This document shows, in pieces, positions 39,511 through 48,481 of a stretch of 64,000 bases of DNA. Within the stretch, counting starts at the first letter, position 1; every line of letters begins with the position of its first letter. The position numbers and the translations under genes were made by a program. This DNA is from Nostocoides sp. F2B08. GTDB taxonomy: Bacteria > Actinomycetota > Actinomycetes > Actinomycetales > Dermatophilaceae. A model generated the notes under the pieces. The model saw only the letters and a list, made by a program, of their open reading frames with translations. It searched no databases and was not told where the DNA came from. Where the stretch lies: the NCBI RefSeq assembly GCF_009184895.1, contig NZ_WESE01000003.1, positions 248,001 through 312,000 on the forward strand, written 5' to 3'.

Positions 39511-40161
39511 CAACTCGACCCGCCAGGGATCTTGTCCGGCGAGATCGTGAATGTCGGTGTCGGGACTGCCGAGGTCACCGGCCTGCCTGAGGTAGAGGTT
39601 GCGTCCGGTCGTGTTGAGCAGGCCGTCGTGGATCGGTACGGCATGCGGCGCTCCGATCCGGCGCAGGAAGGCCGTCATCTCGCGGCTGCGCTGCCAGGGC
39701 GCGTTGAGCGGGAAGGCGAGGACATCGACCTCCCCCGGCTCGGCGTCGAGGGCGTCACCGGGGTGGAACAGCGTGGGCTCTCCGGGTGCGCTCACCCGGA
39801 CCCCGACGTTGGTGATCCGCGGTATCTCGTCGTGGATCAGGGCGTGCATCTTCCCGACCGGTCGGATCTCGACCTCTCCGACCGAGACGACCTGTCCGTC
39901 GTGGGCCGTCGCCTCGATCCCGAGACCGGAGAGAACCGACACAGTCTGGGGGTCGCACCAGAGCGGTACGTCGCCCACCGCGCGGACCAGCTCCGGGAGT
40001 CGCACGGGGTCGAGATGGTCTGGATGCTGATGCGTCACCAGGATCGCGTCGAGGTCGCGCAGCCCCAGGAAGTCGCCCGCGAAGGCACCCGGGTCGATGA
40101 GGATCCGCCGGTCAGCGGTCTCGACGAGCAGGCACGCATGTCCGAGGTGGGTGATCCGCAT
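39508..40161 (-). CDS. MBL-fold metal-dependent hydrolase
   Basis: 217 residues of metallo-beta-lactamase fold: MRITHLGHACLLVE, then THQHPDHLD (the HxHxDH metal motif), FHPGDALD (Asp bridge) and later PIHDGLLN. Resembles UlaG-like small MBL hydrolases; substrate unknown. ATG with TACGGT (40168-40173) six bases upstream, divergent from the permease gene. Confidence 0.85.
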   Translation of the reverse strand: MRITHLGHACLLVETADRRILIDPGAFAGDFLGLRDLDAILVTHQHPDHLDPVRLPELVRAVGDVPLWCDPQTVSVLSGLGIEATAHDGQVVSVGEVEIRPVGKMHALIHDEIPRITNVGVRVSAPGEPTLFHPGDALDAEPGEVDVLAFPLNAPWQRSREMTAFLRRIGAPHAVPIHDGLLNTTGRNLYLRQAGDLGSPDTDIHDLAGQDPWRVEL

Positions 40162-40167
40162 ACCCCG

Positions 40168-40173
40168 ACCGTA
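40168..40173 (-). promoter_or_regulatory. -10 of the MBL gene
   Basis: TACGGT six bases before the ATG at 40161, back to back with the permease -10. Confidence 0.5.
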
Positions 40174-40179
40174 CAGCGA

Positions 40180-40185
40180 TAGCGT
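40180..40185 (+). promoter_or_regulatory. -10 of the permease gene
   Basis: TAGCGT seven bases before the ATG at 40193. Confidence 0.5.
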
Positions 40186-40192
40186 GACGACC

Positions 40193-41443
40193 ATGGACCG
40201 GTTGGCGCGGCGGCTCGGCCTCTCGGACGCCGTCGTCATCGGTCTGGGGTCCATGCTGGGTGCGGGCGTCTTCGTCGCCTACGCGCCCGCCGCTGCGGCC
40301 GCCGGTTCCTGGCTGCTGCTCGCCCTGGCCCTGGCCGCGCTGGTCGCCTACGCCAACGCCATCGCCTCCGCCCGGCTGGCCGCCCTCTATCCGGAGTCGG
40401 GCGGCACCTACGTCTACGGCCGGGAACGGCTGGGGCCCTTCTGGGGCTATCTCGCGGGGTGGGCCTTCGTCGCGGGCAAGCTGAGCAGCTGCGCCGCGAT
40501 GGCCTGGGCGATCGGCGTCTACATCTGGCCCGACCAGGCCCGCTGGGTGGCAGTCACCTCAGCCGTCCTGGTTGCGGCGATCAGCTACCGGGGGATCACC
40601 AAGAGCGCCCTCGTCACGCGCGTCATCGTCGCCGTCGTCATCACCGTGCTCGTCCTCGCGTCCCTGCTCCTGCTCGTGACCGCGCCGACCGGCGCGACCA
40701 CGCCTCGGGCCGCCATCGAGGGGGGCCCTCTCGGGGTCCTGACCGCGGCGGGCTTCCTGTTCTTCGCCTTCGCCGGCTACGCCCGGATCGCGACCCTCGG
40801 CGAGGAGGTCGTCGACCCGCAGCGGACCATCCCACGCGCGATCCCCATCGCGCTGGGCATCACGGTCGTCCTGTATGCGCTGGTCGCCGTCGCGCTGTTG
40901 CGGTCCCGCGGCGCCGAGGTCATCGCGACGGACCCGGCACCGCTGGCATCGGCCGTGCGGGCTCTCGGTCTCTCCTGGGCCGAGCCCGTTGTGCGGGTGA
41001 CAGCCGCCATCGCGGCGTTCGGGTCACTGCTCGGCGTCCTGCTGGGCGTCTCCCGCACCGGGTTCGCCATGGCTCGGGACCGCAACCTGCCGCCGCCGTT
41101 GGCGGCGGTGCACCCCCGCTTCCATACGCCATACCTCGCCGAGCTGGCGGCCGCCGGGATGGTCGTCCTGATGGTGCTCATCGGGGAGCTGGTGACAGCG
41201 ATCGCGTTCTCGTCCGTGTGTGTCCTGACGTACTACGCGATCGCCAACGCGAGCGCCCGGACCCTGCCTCATCGCTCAATGCAGGACCGCGCGCTCCCGC
41301 TGGTCGGCCTGGCCGGGTGTCTGGTCATCGCGGTGTTCCAGCCACCTGCCGCTCTACTCACGGCGGCGGCCGTGCTCGCCTTCGGGACCATCGTCTATGC
41401 CCTGCGCCACCCTCACGGCTCCGCCTCCCGACCGTCGCGGTAG
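40193..41443 (+). CDS. APC-superfamily amino acid permease
   Basis: 416 residues, about 12 membrane helices. Helix 1 has the unwound GLGSMLGAGVFVAYAP segment typical of the APC fold; AALYPESGGTYVYGRERLG in the helix 2-3 region and FFAFAGYARIATLGEE around helix 6 fit amino acid/polyamine antiporters. No energy-coupling partner nearby; substrate unknown. Start at the ATG behind TAGCGT; the open frame upstream crosses the divergent promoter. Confidence 0.88.
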   Translation: MDRLARRLGLSDAVVIGLGSMLGAGVFVAYAPAAAAAGSWLLLALALAALVAYANAIASARLAALYPESGGTYVYGRERLGPFWGYLAGWAFVAGKLSSCAAMAWAIGVYIWPDQARWVAVTSAVLVAAISYRGITKSALVTRVIVAVVITVLVLASLLLLVTAPTGATTPRAAIEGGPLGVLTAAGFLFFAFAGYARIATLGEEVVDPQRTIPRAIPIALGITVVLYALVAVALLRSRGAEVIATDPAPLASAVRALGLSWAEPVVRVTAAIAAFGSLLGVLLGVSRTGFAMARDRNLPPPLAAVHPRFHTPYLAELAAAGMVVLMVLIGELVTAIAFSSVCVLTYYAIANASARTLPHRSMQDRALPLVGLAGCLVIAVFQPPAALLTAAAVLAFGTIVYALRHPHGSASRPSR

Positions 41444-41494
41444 TGTCGGAGGCGCACACCAGGGCGGCGCGAGAGGTCACGAGAGGTGGCACGA

Positions 41495-41950
41495 ATGAAG
41501 CCCGAGGAGATCCTGGTCCAGGCCCGTGATGCGGTGCTCGAGGAGGCCTTCGCGGCCCTTCAGAACACCTCGCCGACCCACTACGAGCGCGAGGGCGAAG
41601 CCTTCACGAGAGCGCGCCTCGGCGAGCTGTTCGACCTCGTCGTCGCGACCCTCGCCAGTCGCGAGCTCGCGCCCCTCAGCAGCCGCGTCGAGGCGATCGC
41701 AACCGAGAGGTTCGGCGGTGGGTTCGACATCTCGGAGGTCCAGGCGGCCTTCAACGCCCTCGAGCTCGCGATGTGGCGACGTCTGGTCGCCGCGACCCCG
41801 CCAGAGGACCTGGCGGAGTCCATCGGCCTGATGAGCACGGTGATGGGTTTCGCGAAGGACGCGCTCGCGCGACGCTACATCTCCCTCGCGAGCGACCGGC
41901 ACGTGCACTCGCTCGACCTCTCCGCGCTCTTCACCGGCGTCTCGTCCTAG
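41495..41950 (+). CDS. All-helical protein, resembling the RsbRD N-terminal domain
   Basis: 151 residues, apparently all helical: VLEEAFAALQNTSPTHYERE, RLGELFDLVVATLASRELAP, FDISEVQAAFNALELAMWRR and TPPEDLAESIGLMSTVMGFA. This spacing recalls the RsbRD N-terminal sensor domain of stressosome proteins, here alone without an STAS domain. That assignment is tentative. ATG with AGAGGT about eight bases upstream. Confidence 0.55.
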   Translation: MKPEEILVQARDAVLEEAFAALQNTSPTHYEREGEAFTRARLGELFDLVVATLASRELAPLSSRVEAIATERFGGGFDISEVQAAFNALELAMWRRLVAATPPEDLAESIGLMSTVMGFAKDALARRYISLASDRHVHSLDLSALFTGVSS

Positions 41951-41951
41951 C

Positions 41952-41965
41952 CCGCCCCGGGGCGG
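41952..41965. terminator. GC-rich palindrome between convergent stops
   Basis: CCGCCCCGGGGCGG, a 14-base perfect palindrome filling the 15-base gap between two convergent genes. No U-run on either side. Confidence 0.35.
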
Positions 41966-43933
41966 CTAGATCTCGGCCGGGAGAACCGTGGGTCGATCGT
42001 CCGCATCGGCCCGCTCCGCCCGCACCCGTGCGTCGAAGTACAGGTAGGCCATGGTCAGCCCGACGAACGGCATCAGGCAGGCATAGACGACTCCGGCGAC
42101 GATGTTTGCGAACGCCAGTGGTGCGCCGGTCACGAGGATGACGATCGCGCCGACGAACGGACCGCCGGCCGCACTGAGGAAGATCGAGGCCCCCAGGAGG
42201 ACGGCCGTCCTGACCACCCGACCGCGAACCAGCACGGCGCTGCGGCGCAGGGAGGCGAGGGCGCCTGCGCCCTCGAACACGATCACCGGCACGAAGAGCG
42301 CGAACAGGAGAACGAGGACAGCCGCCACAGGGAGCAGGATCACCGTCAGCGCGAGACCTCCCACGAGTACGGAGGCACTCAGGAGGGCGCCCAAGAGGGG
42401 CTTCCACCGGGCCAGCGCCTGGCCGTAGGCACTCCGGACTCCGACCGCCTCTCCGCGGTCGATGGCATCGAGCGCGCAGGTGGTGGCCGACAGCACCAGC
42501 AGGATGCTGACCCCGAGCACGAGGTACCCCGAGACGGCGGCGGCGGCGATGCGCAGTCCCCCGTCCTCCCCGCCGCGCTCCAGGCCGGCGGCTTCGGGCC
42601 CCGCGACGATCAGGCTCTGCAGACCGGCGACGACCAGGGACGCCGGCACCAGCAGGAAGCCGATGCCGATGAAGAGGCGCCACCGCGATGCGTACATCCG
42701 CGCGGATGCCCTGATCGTCTGGCCGACGGCCCTGCGCCTGGCGATGCGCAGCGGCGCGGCTGGCGTCCAGGTCGTTCGGCGCAGGAGCCAGACGACGAGG
42801 AGAGCGAAAAGCGACAGGATGATGAGAAGGCGGCCGGGGGCGTCCGCGAGCTTGCGCACGAGTTCCGACCCGCCCGAGACCGTGCTGCAGAAGAAGTCCG
42901 TGGCCGAGGTACCCAGCAGGCCGCCCGCAGGAACGGCGTAGCTGACGTCGCGGCCGTTCTCATCCTGGTAGGTGATCGCCTGGGTCCAGCTCTCCTTCAT
43001 GTTCGGACCGGTCGGGCCGTTGTAGAACGACTGCTCGCGCTGCCCCCAACGACCCTGGTAGCCGATCCAGGGGAAGTCGGCCCGAGCGGCCGCAGGATCG
43101 CTGGGAATCACCGCGACCGTCGGACGGATGTCGTCGCTGGGACCGCGGGTGTCATCGCAGCCGAATCCCTGCTCGGCAGACGTCCCGAGGAAGAGCGCCG
43201 ACTCGAAGAAGTTGGCGTGTGATCCCGCGGCCGGATAGACCACGGGATGGTCGGTGTCTTCGACCTGGAGCTTCGGGTCGTCCCACTGTGCCACCTCGAG
43301 GCCCTCGTGCTGGCTGTAGCCGACTTCGAGGGGGTTCTGGCCCAAGGCTTCCGCGGCGGTGTCGGCGGCGAAGACGAGCTGGATCATCTCCCAGTCGCCC
43401 TCGTGTTTGTTGGTGTAGTCGTTGAACGGATAGAAGAGCCAATACTGCAAGGCCAGGCGATCCGGGACCCCGTCCTCGGTCACCACGTGGGCGTACGTCG
43501 TCGGCGGCAGAGTCGTCTCGATCCCCCTGACCCACTCCTCGTAGTCGCAGCCCGGCTCGAGCGGGTTGCCGGGCATGTCGAGGTGGTAGCCGAAGAGGCC
43601 CTCGCCGAGGTCCGTCGCCGTCGGGCCGACCCGGAGGTCGCCGTCGCTCCCCCACGGGCCGATGAGGGCGACACTGGGGTCGTCGAGGATGATCTCGACG
43701 TCGCTGGGACGGAAAGGCTCTCCCGGCCCGCAGGGGACGTCCTGTCGTACCAGTCTGACCACGGGGGCGAACCGCTCCGCCAGGGCCCGTTCCGCGTCCT
43801 GCGCCGCGGTCGCCTCGGACGGCTGACCGGCGCCGACCGCCCAGGCCGGTTGGGCGGCGACGCCCGCCGACATCACGGCCACGACGGCGACCAGACAGAC
43901 CCACCTCAGCAGGACCCCGGAAGCGGTGGTCAC
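41966..43933 (-). CDS. Secreted Vps62-like domain fused to a multi-pass membrane domain
   Basis: 655 residues from the GTG at 43933. Signal peptide (LRWVCLVAVVAVMSAGVAAQ, then AWAVG), an extracytoplasmic domain at about 50-340 with LQYWLFYPFNDYTNKHEGDW (Vps62 signature, HEGDWE at 177-182) and YPAAGSHANFF, a membrane helix at 368-385, and a C-terminal domain with about six further helices (370-640). Vps62-like domains are known mainly from fungi and some bacteria, with no clear activity. An ATG at 44098 would add 55 Arg/Gly-rich residues before the signal peptide, which I consider less likely. Confidence 0.7.
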   Translation of the reverse strand: MTTASGVLLRWVCLVAVVAVMSAGVAAQPAWAVGAGQPSEATAAQDAERALAERFAPVVRLVRQDVPCGPGEPFRPSDVEIILDDPSVALIGPWGSDGDLRVGPTATDLGEGLFGYHLDMPGNPLEPGCDYEEWVRGIETTLPPTTYAHVVTEDGVPDRLALQYWLFYPFNDYTNKHEGDWEMIQLVFAADTAAEALGQNPLEVGYSQHEGLEVAQWDDPKLQVEDTDHPVVYPAAGSHANFFESALFLGTSAEQGFGCDDTRGPSDDIRPTVAVIPSDPAAARADFPWIGYQGRWGQREQSFYNGPTGPNMKESWTQAITYQDENGRDVSYAVPAGGLLGTSATDFFCSTVSGGSELVRKLADAPGRLLIILSLFALLVVWLLRRTTWTPAAPLRIARRRAVGQTIRASARMYASRWRLFIGIGFLLVPASLVVAGLQSLIVAGPEAAGLERGGEDGGLRIAAAAVSGYLVLGVSILLVLSATTCALDAIDRGEAVGVRSAYGQALARWKPLLGALLSASVLVGGLALTVILLPVAAVLVLLFALFVPVIVFEGAGALASLRRSAVLVRGRVVRTAVLLGASIFLSAAGGPFVGAIVILVTGAPLAFANIVAGVVYACLMPFVGLTMAYLYFDARVRAERADADDRPTVLPAEI

Positions 43934-44156
43934 CGCGTTGAGGGAGAGGGGCCCATGCCTGCGCCCGGCTTGCACCGGCGATCCGCCGGAGGTGGCTCCC
44001 GGTTCGCGTCGTGGGCCCACCAGTACCTGCCTTCGATCGAGTCCACCGAGGCGAGCCCGGCGTGGGCGGCCGAGCCCGCCACGTCGAGTCACCACCATCT
44101 CCCGCCCCGTGAGTGGGTCACGTCATCCGTCGGGGGTGACTTCTCCGCTGGAAGCC

Positions 44157-45029
44157 TCATGGCCGTGGTGGCGCGCCGCCGTGCGGGATGACGACACGCA
44201 CTCCGTCCGGAAGCCCCCCGTCCTCACGGAGCGCGTCGTCCAGCCAGAGCTCGATGGTGCCGGCCAGTTCATCCGGATGGCTGAAGTTCATCGCGTGTGC
44301 GGCGTCCGGGAGGAGCGCGACGGTCAGGTGCTCGGGTGAGAGTCTGGCCACCTCCCGAACGCGCGCTGGGGCAGGCATGAGCGGGTCCCGGCCGCCCAGC
44401 ACGACGAGAGTGGGCACCGGCGTGCGCACCAGGCGCTCCAGAGACGGGTAGTGCGTGAGGTCCCGGAACAGGCGGAGTCCGTTCAGGGGCCCGAACCGGA
44501 CGTAGTCGGGCACCGCGACGGGAAGCATTCTCGGGTTCTCGCGGAGCCCGTCCCGGGCGAGCTGCCCCAGCGCTCGCACCAGGGGCTGGTTGTGCACTCC
44601 ACCGGCCGGCGAGACGAGCACGAGTCGGTCGACACGTTCGGGCGCGGCATGGGCCACCTCGAGGCTGATGGCGCAGCCCATCGAGTTGCCTACGAGGACG
44701 GCCTTCTCGATCTCGAGGGCATCGAGAACGGCGGTCAACGCCTCCGCCAGAGCGGAGATGTCCAGAACTCGGTCGGGTCGTTCGCTGCGTCCGTACCCGG
44801 GCAGGTCCGGGACGACGTTGCTCCACCGATGCGCGAGCGCGCGAGCCGTCGGCATGAGGTAGGCACCGGAGATCGCGAACCCGTGGACGTGGACGATCGG
44901 CACCCCGGTCCGGTCGATGCTGCACCGACAGCCGATGGTGCTCCCCCCGACCCGCAGGTGCTCCGTCACCCAGCCGTCGTCGGTCAGCACGCCCGAATTG
45001 TCGCACGGCAGGGCCGACACGCCCGTCAC
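44157..45029 (-). CDS. Alpha/beta hydrolase
   Basis: About 290 residues. VHVHGFAISG is the oxyanion loop, VLVGNSMGCAISL has the nucleophile serine in GxSxG, GGRDPLMP the acid strand and PDAAHAMNFSHP the catalytic histidine. Fold and triad are intact; substrate unknown. The frame is open upstream into the 59-bp repeats, which are not coding. Start chosen at GTG 45029; GTG 44990 (six bases after GACAAT) is an alternative. Confidence 0.8.
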   Translation of the reverse strand: MTGVSALPCDNSGVLTDDGWVTEHLRVGGSTIGCRCSIDRTGVPIVHVHGFAISGAYLMPTARALAHRWSNVVPDLPGYGRSERPDRVLDISALAEALTAVLDALEIEKAVLVGNSMGCAISLEVAHAAPERVDRLVLVSPAGGVHNQPLVRALGQLARDGLRENPRMLPVAVPDYVRFGPLNGLRLFRDLTHYPSLERLVRTPVPTLVVLGGRDPLMPAPARVREVARLSPEHLTVALLPDAAHAMNFSHPDELAGTIELWLDDALREDGGLPDGVRVVIPHGGAPPRP

Positions 45030-45044
45030 TTCAGGCGGATTAGT

Positions 45045-45199
45045 CCGATGGTGCGCCGTCACGTTGTGTGGATGAGTCGGCACGACACTCCGACTCAGCG
45101 CACCGATGGTGCGCCCGTCACGTTGTGTGGATGAGTCGGCACGACACTCCGACTCAGCGCACCGATGGTGCGCCCGTCACGTTGTGTGGATGAGTCGGC
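45045..45199. repeat. 59-bp direct repeats at the 3' end of rnpB
   Basis: GTTGTGTGGATGAGTCGG recurs at 45063, 45122 and 45181, exactly 59 bases apart; two full units and a shortened third (one base lost). Each unit holds two hairpins on the minus strand: GCGCACC-ATC-GGTGCGC and TGAGTCGG ... CCGACTCA. The 18-base start of each unit repeats the 3' strand of helix P1 of rnpB, so the array is made of duplicated copies of the end of that gene. Confidence 0.85.
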
Positions 45200-45557
45200 C
45201 GATAAGCCGGGTTCTGTCGTGGACGGCCATCCATCTCGGGTGACCATTGCTGGCCACCTCCAGCGCCCTACCCGTATGCTCCGGCGGGCCGCCGTCGAAC
45301 GCATACTGCTCGGGCTTGCTCCCGGTGGGGTTTACCGAGCCGGCCCCGTCACCGGGGCCGCTGGTGGTCTCTTACACCACCCTTTCACCATCACCTCGAG
45401 CGAGCTCGAGGCTGTCTACTCTCTGTGGCACTGTCCCGCGGGTCGCCCCGGGTGGCTGTTGGCCACCACCGTGCCCTGTGGAGCCCGGACTTTCCTCGGC
45501 AGGACCGGCGGCCCGGAGGCCGCCGACCTGACGCGACCGTCTGGCCGACTCATCCAC
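45186..45557 (-). ncRNA. rnpB: RNase P RNA, bacterial type A
   Basis: Catalytic RNA of RNase P. On the minus strand the conserved core is clear: GAGGAAAGUCCGGGCUCCAC (P4/CR-I), GGUAAACCCCACCGGGAGCA (CCA-binding loop region) and ACAGAACCCGGCUUAU (CR-V). The ends pair as P1: GUGGAUGAGUCGGCC at 45543-45557 with GGCCGACUCAUCCAC at 45186-45200. About 372 bases. Ends are set by P1 and may be off by a few bases. Confidence 0.93.
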
Positions 45558-45585
45558 GCACCAGTCTAGCGGCGGTATGCGCTGG

Positions 45586-47064
45586 TCACGTCGCACGTCC
45601 GGCGAGCCGGAAGCGGACGGTGCTCGTCTCGATCTCCGCGACGGCGAGCTCGGCAGTGACGTCGGTGCCCAGCCGGGCGGTGCCCTCGGCGCGGGCGATG
45701 ACGGCGGGCTCGAGCACCTGGAGGACGACGTCCGCGTCGTCCCGGGGTCCGACTCGGTCGACGACGACCGCCGGGAACGTGCGCCCGACGTCGTCGCGCA
45801 GCACGGCGGCCTCGACGGCGTCGGCGGCCGCCCGTTCCACGGCGGAGGCCCGCCGACCGGTCGCCGTCATGACGTCGGGCAGGGTGGGCAGTGCGTCCGT
45901 CACCCACTGCGGGACGTCCTGGCCGGTCTCGAGCGCTGCACACACCAGCAGGCCGAAGCGGTCGACGAGCCTCCGTAACGGGGCGGTGACGTGGGCGTAC
46001 GGTGCCGCCACCGCGGCGTGCGACGGCTGGTCGGGGACTTCACCGCGCATGACCGTGTAGCCCGACCCGCGGAAGAGAGCCGTCGCCTCGAAGATGAGCG
46101 CCAGGTGCATCGGGTTCGTGCGGTCCAGGGAGCGGAGGAACGCGCCGTACGGTACGTCCTTGCGCCACGGGACGCCGACGGCGCGCGCGCTGCGCCGGAA
46201 CATGGCCACGGTCTTCTTCGTCGGCGGCGGCAGCGTGCGCAGGATGCCGACACGGTGGCGCAGCATGATGTCGGCGGCCACCATCCCGGTGAGGAGCGAG
46301 ATCTGGGCGTTCCACTCCTCACTCGCGAGCGGCGGCCGGAAGCGCAGCGAGTACGTGCCGTCGTCGTCGCGGAGCACCTGCTGCTCCGGCATCGGCAGGC
46401 TTGCTCCGCCGCGCGCGAGCTCGCGCTCCATTCGGAGCGGTCCCACTCGCGCGAGCAGTGCGATCGTGCCCTCGGCCGTGCCCCCATCCGCCAGTCGTTG
46501 CACCGTCTCGTAGTCGAAGCGCTCCACCGAGCGCACCATCGCGCGGTAGACCGTGCCCGTGCGGACCGAGCCGTCGGCGCCGAGCCGGATGTCCCAGACG
46601 TAGGCCGGCGCCACCTGATCGGGCAGCAGACTCGCCGCGCCCTCACTGAGGACGGGGGGGTGCAGCGGCGTGCGCCGGTCCGGCGCGTAGATCGTCTGCC
46701 CGCGGCGACGGGACTCCCGGTCGATCGGCCCGTTCGGCTTGACGAAGGCCGGCACGTCGGCGATCGCGTAGCGAACCCGGAAGCCGCCGCCCTCGTGCGA
46801 GTCGTCCCCCTCGATGTGCAGCGCCTGGTCGAGGTCCATCGAGCCGGGCGGGTCGATGGTGATGAAGGGGACCGCCGTCTCGTCGCGGTCGGGCAGGTTC
46901 CGCGCCCGCTCCCGGACGTCCTCCGCTTCCGCGAGGACCTCCGGGGGGAACTGCTCCTGCACCTCCTGCTCGGCGCGGATGGCGTCGAACCGGCGCCGCA
47001 GCTCGTCGCCGACCTCCAGCGGCCGATGGTCTCGTCGCGTCGCGGAAATGTGGCGCTTCGGCAT
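45586..47064 (-). CDS. RNB-domain ribonuclease
   Basis: 492 residues of RNase II/R catalytic domain without clear cold-shock domains. The active-site motif is ITIDPPGSMDLDQALHI: the usual four acidic residues read D...D.D-Q, with Gln replacing the last Asp, as I recall from other actinobacterial members. Later TGMVAADIMLRHRVGILRT and APYAHVTAPLRRLVDRFG match the RNB body. ATG with TAGGTT (47071-47076) six bases upstream. It sits just downstream of the rnpB 5' end on the same strand orientation. Confidence 0.85.
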   Translation of the reverse strand: MPKRHISATRRDHRPLEVGDELRRRFDAIRAEQEVQEQFPPEVLAEAEDVRERARNLPDRDETAVPFITIDPPGSMDLDQALHIEGDDSHEGGGFRVRYAIADVPAFVKPNGPIDRESRRRGQTIYAPDRRTPLHPPVLSEGAASLLPDQVAPAYVWDIRLGADGSVRTGTVYRAMVRSVERFDYETVQRLADGGTAEGTIALLARVGPLRMERELARGGASLPMPEQQVLRDDDGTYSLRFRPPLASEEWNAQISLLTGMVAADIMLRHRVGILRTLPPPTKKTVAMFRRSARAVGVPWRKDVPYGAFLRSLDRTNPMHLALIFEATALFRGSGYTVMRGEVPDQPSHAAVAAPYAHVTAPLRRLVDRFGLLVCAALETGQDVPQWVTDALPTLPDVMTATGRRASAVERAAADAVEAAVLRDDVGRTFPAVVVDRVGPRDDADVVLQVLEPAVIARAEGTARLGTDVTAELAVAEIETSTVRFRLAGRAT

Positions 47065-47070
47065 CCCGCC

Positions 47071-47076
47071 AACCTA
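47071..47076 (-). promoter_or_regulatory. -10 of the RNB gene
   Basis: TAGGTT six bases before the ATG at 47064. Confidence 0.5.
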
Positions 47077-47094
47077 CCGGCGGGTGAGGTCTTG

Positions 47095-47586
47095 TCAGCC
47101 CTCACCGGCGAGTGCGGCGAGGGTCGCGCCCAGCTCGTATGCGGCGCTCACCTCCTGCTCGCCCACGTCACCGAGGACGGCGAGCACGTCCGCGGACTGC
47201 CGCCAGCCGAGCGCCTTGACGATGGCCAGCACCGAACGCTCTGCGCCGGTCGTGTCGTAGCGACCGTGCACGACGAGGCCGAACGGCAGCCGACGGCCCC
47301 CGCCACCGTCGCCCGCACCGCCGTCGTCGGCCAGGGCTCCCCCGACCTCGAGGAACACCGTGTCCAGGTAGTGCTTCAGCGCGCCGCTCATGTACCCGAA
47401 GTTGGCGGGCGTGACGAGGACGACGGCGTCCGCGGCGAGCAACTCGTCGGCGTCCGGGTCCAGCGCCGCGCGCTCGACGACGGTGACCCCCTCGATCGCC
47501 TCGTCACCGGCCCCCGCGAGCACGCCCTCGGTTAGCCGCCGGACCGACCCGGTCGGGCTGTGGTGGACGACGAGGAGGGTGGCCAT
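47095..47586 (-). CDS. Flavodoxin-like NADPH-dependent FMN reductase family protein
   Basis: 163 residues. VVHHSPTGSVRRLTEGVL is an FMN-phosphate loop and TPANFGYMSGALKHYLD the second flavin loop of the flavodoxin/WrbA fold. Function of the reductase unknown. Start at the ATG opening MATLLVVHHSP; the GTG ten codons earlier lies in the divergent promoter. Confidence 0.75.
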   Translation of the reverse strand: MATLLVVHHSPTGSVRRLTEGVLAGAGDEAIEGVTVVERAALDPDADELLAADAVVLVTPANFGYMSGALKHYLDTVFLEVGGALADDGGAGDGGGGRRLPFGLVVHGRYDTTGAERSVLAIVKALGWRQSADVLAVLGDVGEQEVSAAYELGATLAALAGEG

Positions 47587-47618
47587 ACCCCCGGGAGGGT
47601 AGCCCACCCGCACCCACC

Positions 47619-47624
47619 TATCGT
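47619..47624 (+). promoter_or_regulatory. -10 of yaaA
   Basis: TATCGT six bases before the GTG at 47631. Confidence 0.45.
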
Positions 47625-47630
47625 GGGGCC

Positions 47631-48377
47631 GTGCTCATCCTGCTGCCACCGTCGGAGTCCAAGTCCGGGCGACGGCGCGGACGGCCCGTCGACCCCTCCT
47701 CCTGGTCCTTCCCGGAGCTCGCCGGGCAGCGGAGCACGGTGGCGGCGGCGCTCGCCGCAGTGAGCGGGTCACTCGACGCGCCACGGCTGCTCGGGGTCAG
47801 CCCCAACCTCCTCGACGAGATCGCCCGCAACCTCGACCTGGCGACCGCACCGGCCATGCCGGCCCGCGAGGTCTACACCGGCGTCCTCTACGACGCGCTC
47901 GACGTCGCCACACTGTCCCCGGCCGCCAAGCGGCGCGCGAACCGATGGGTCGTCGTCGTCTCCGCGCTCTACGGCGCCATCCGGCTCGGTGACGCGATCG
48001 CGCCATACCGGCTCGCGATGGGTGTCGACCTGCCCGGCGTGGGACCGCTCGCGAAGGCCTGGCGCCCGCACCTCGAGGCGGTCCTCCCACCGGCGGTCGG
48101 CAGAGGGTGCATCGTCGACTGCCGGTCCAGCGCCTACGTCTCGGCCTGGACGCCCGGACCCGAGCTGTCGGACCGGTGGGCCGCGGTCACCGTCCCCGGC
48201 GCCTCGCACATGGCCAAACACACCCGCGGCCTCGTCGCCCGACAGCTGCTCGTGGCGGGCGCCGACCCGCGGTCCGTGCCCGCCCTCGCCGAGGTGCTGC
48301 GGCACCGGTTCCAGGTCGACCTGACGGTCCCGGCCCGCTCCGGTCGGCCCTGGACGCTCGCCGTCTCTGACCGCTGA
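47631..48377 (+). CDS. yaaA: YaaA-family peroxide stress protein
   Basis: 248 residues of the UPF0246/DUF328 family: MLILLPPSESKSG start, VVSALYGAIRLGDAIAPYRL and ASHMAKHTRGLVARQLL. In E. coli YaaA lowers free iron and oxidative DNA damage. Length and motifs are normal. GTG start behind TATCGT; divergent from the flavodoxin-like gene. Confidence 0.85.
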   Translation: MLILLPPSESKSGRRRGRPVDPSSWSFPELAGQRSTVAAALAAVSGSLDAPRLLGVSPNLLDEIARNLDLATAPAMPAREVYTGVLYDALDVATLSPAAKRRANRWVVVVSALYGAIRLGDAIAPYRLAMGVDLPGVGPLAKAWRPHLEAVLPPAVGRGCIVDCRSSAYVSAWTPGPELSDRWAAVTVPGASHMAKHTRGLVARQLLVAGADPRSVPALAEVLRHRFQVDLTVPARSGRPWTLAVSDR

Positions 48378-48481
48378 GCCCGCGGTCTGGGACAGCCACT
48401 GGCGCCTCGACCGGCCCGAACCCTTCCGCCACGACGCTGCGGCTGCCACACTCGGGAGACCGCCGACGAGAGGGGACGACG

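Noticed and set aside
45045-45304. Small open frames across the 59-bp repeats and rnpB
   Set aside because: They run over a structural RNA and its repeat; the alpha/beta hydrolase frame was cut back for the same reason.
45586-47064. Gln in place of the last catalytic Asp as a sign of an inactive RNB enzyme
   Set aside because: As I recall, this substitution is common in the actinobacterial RNB subgroup; not evidence of loss by itself.
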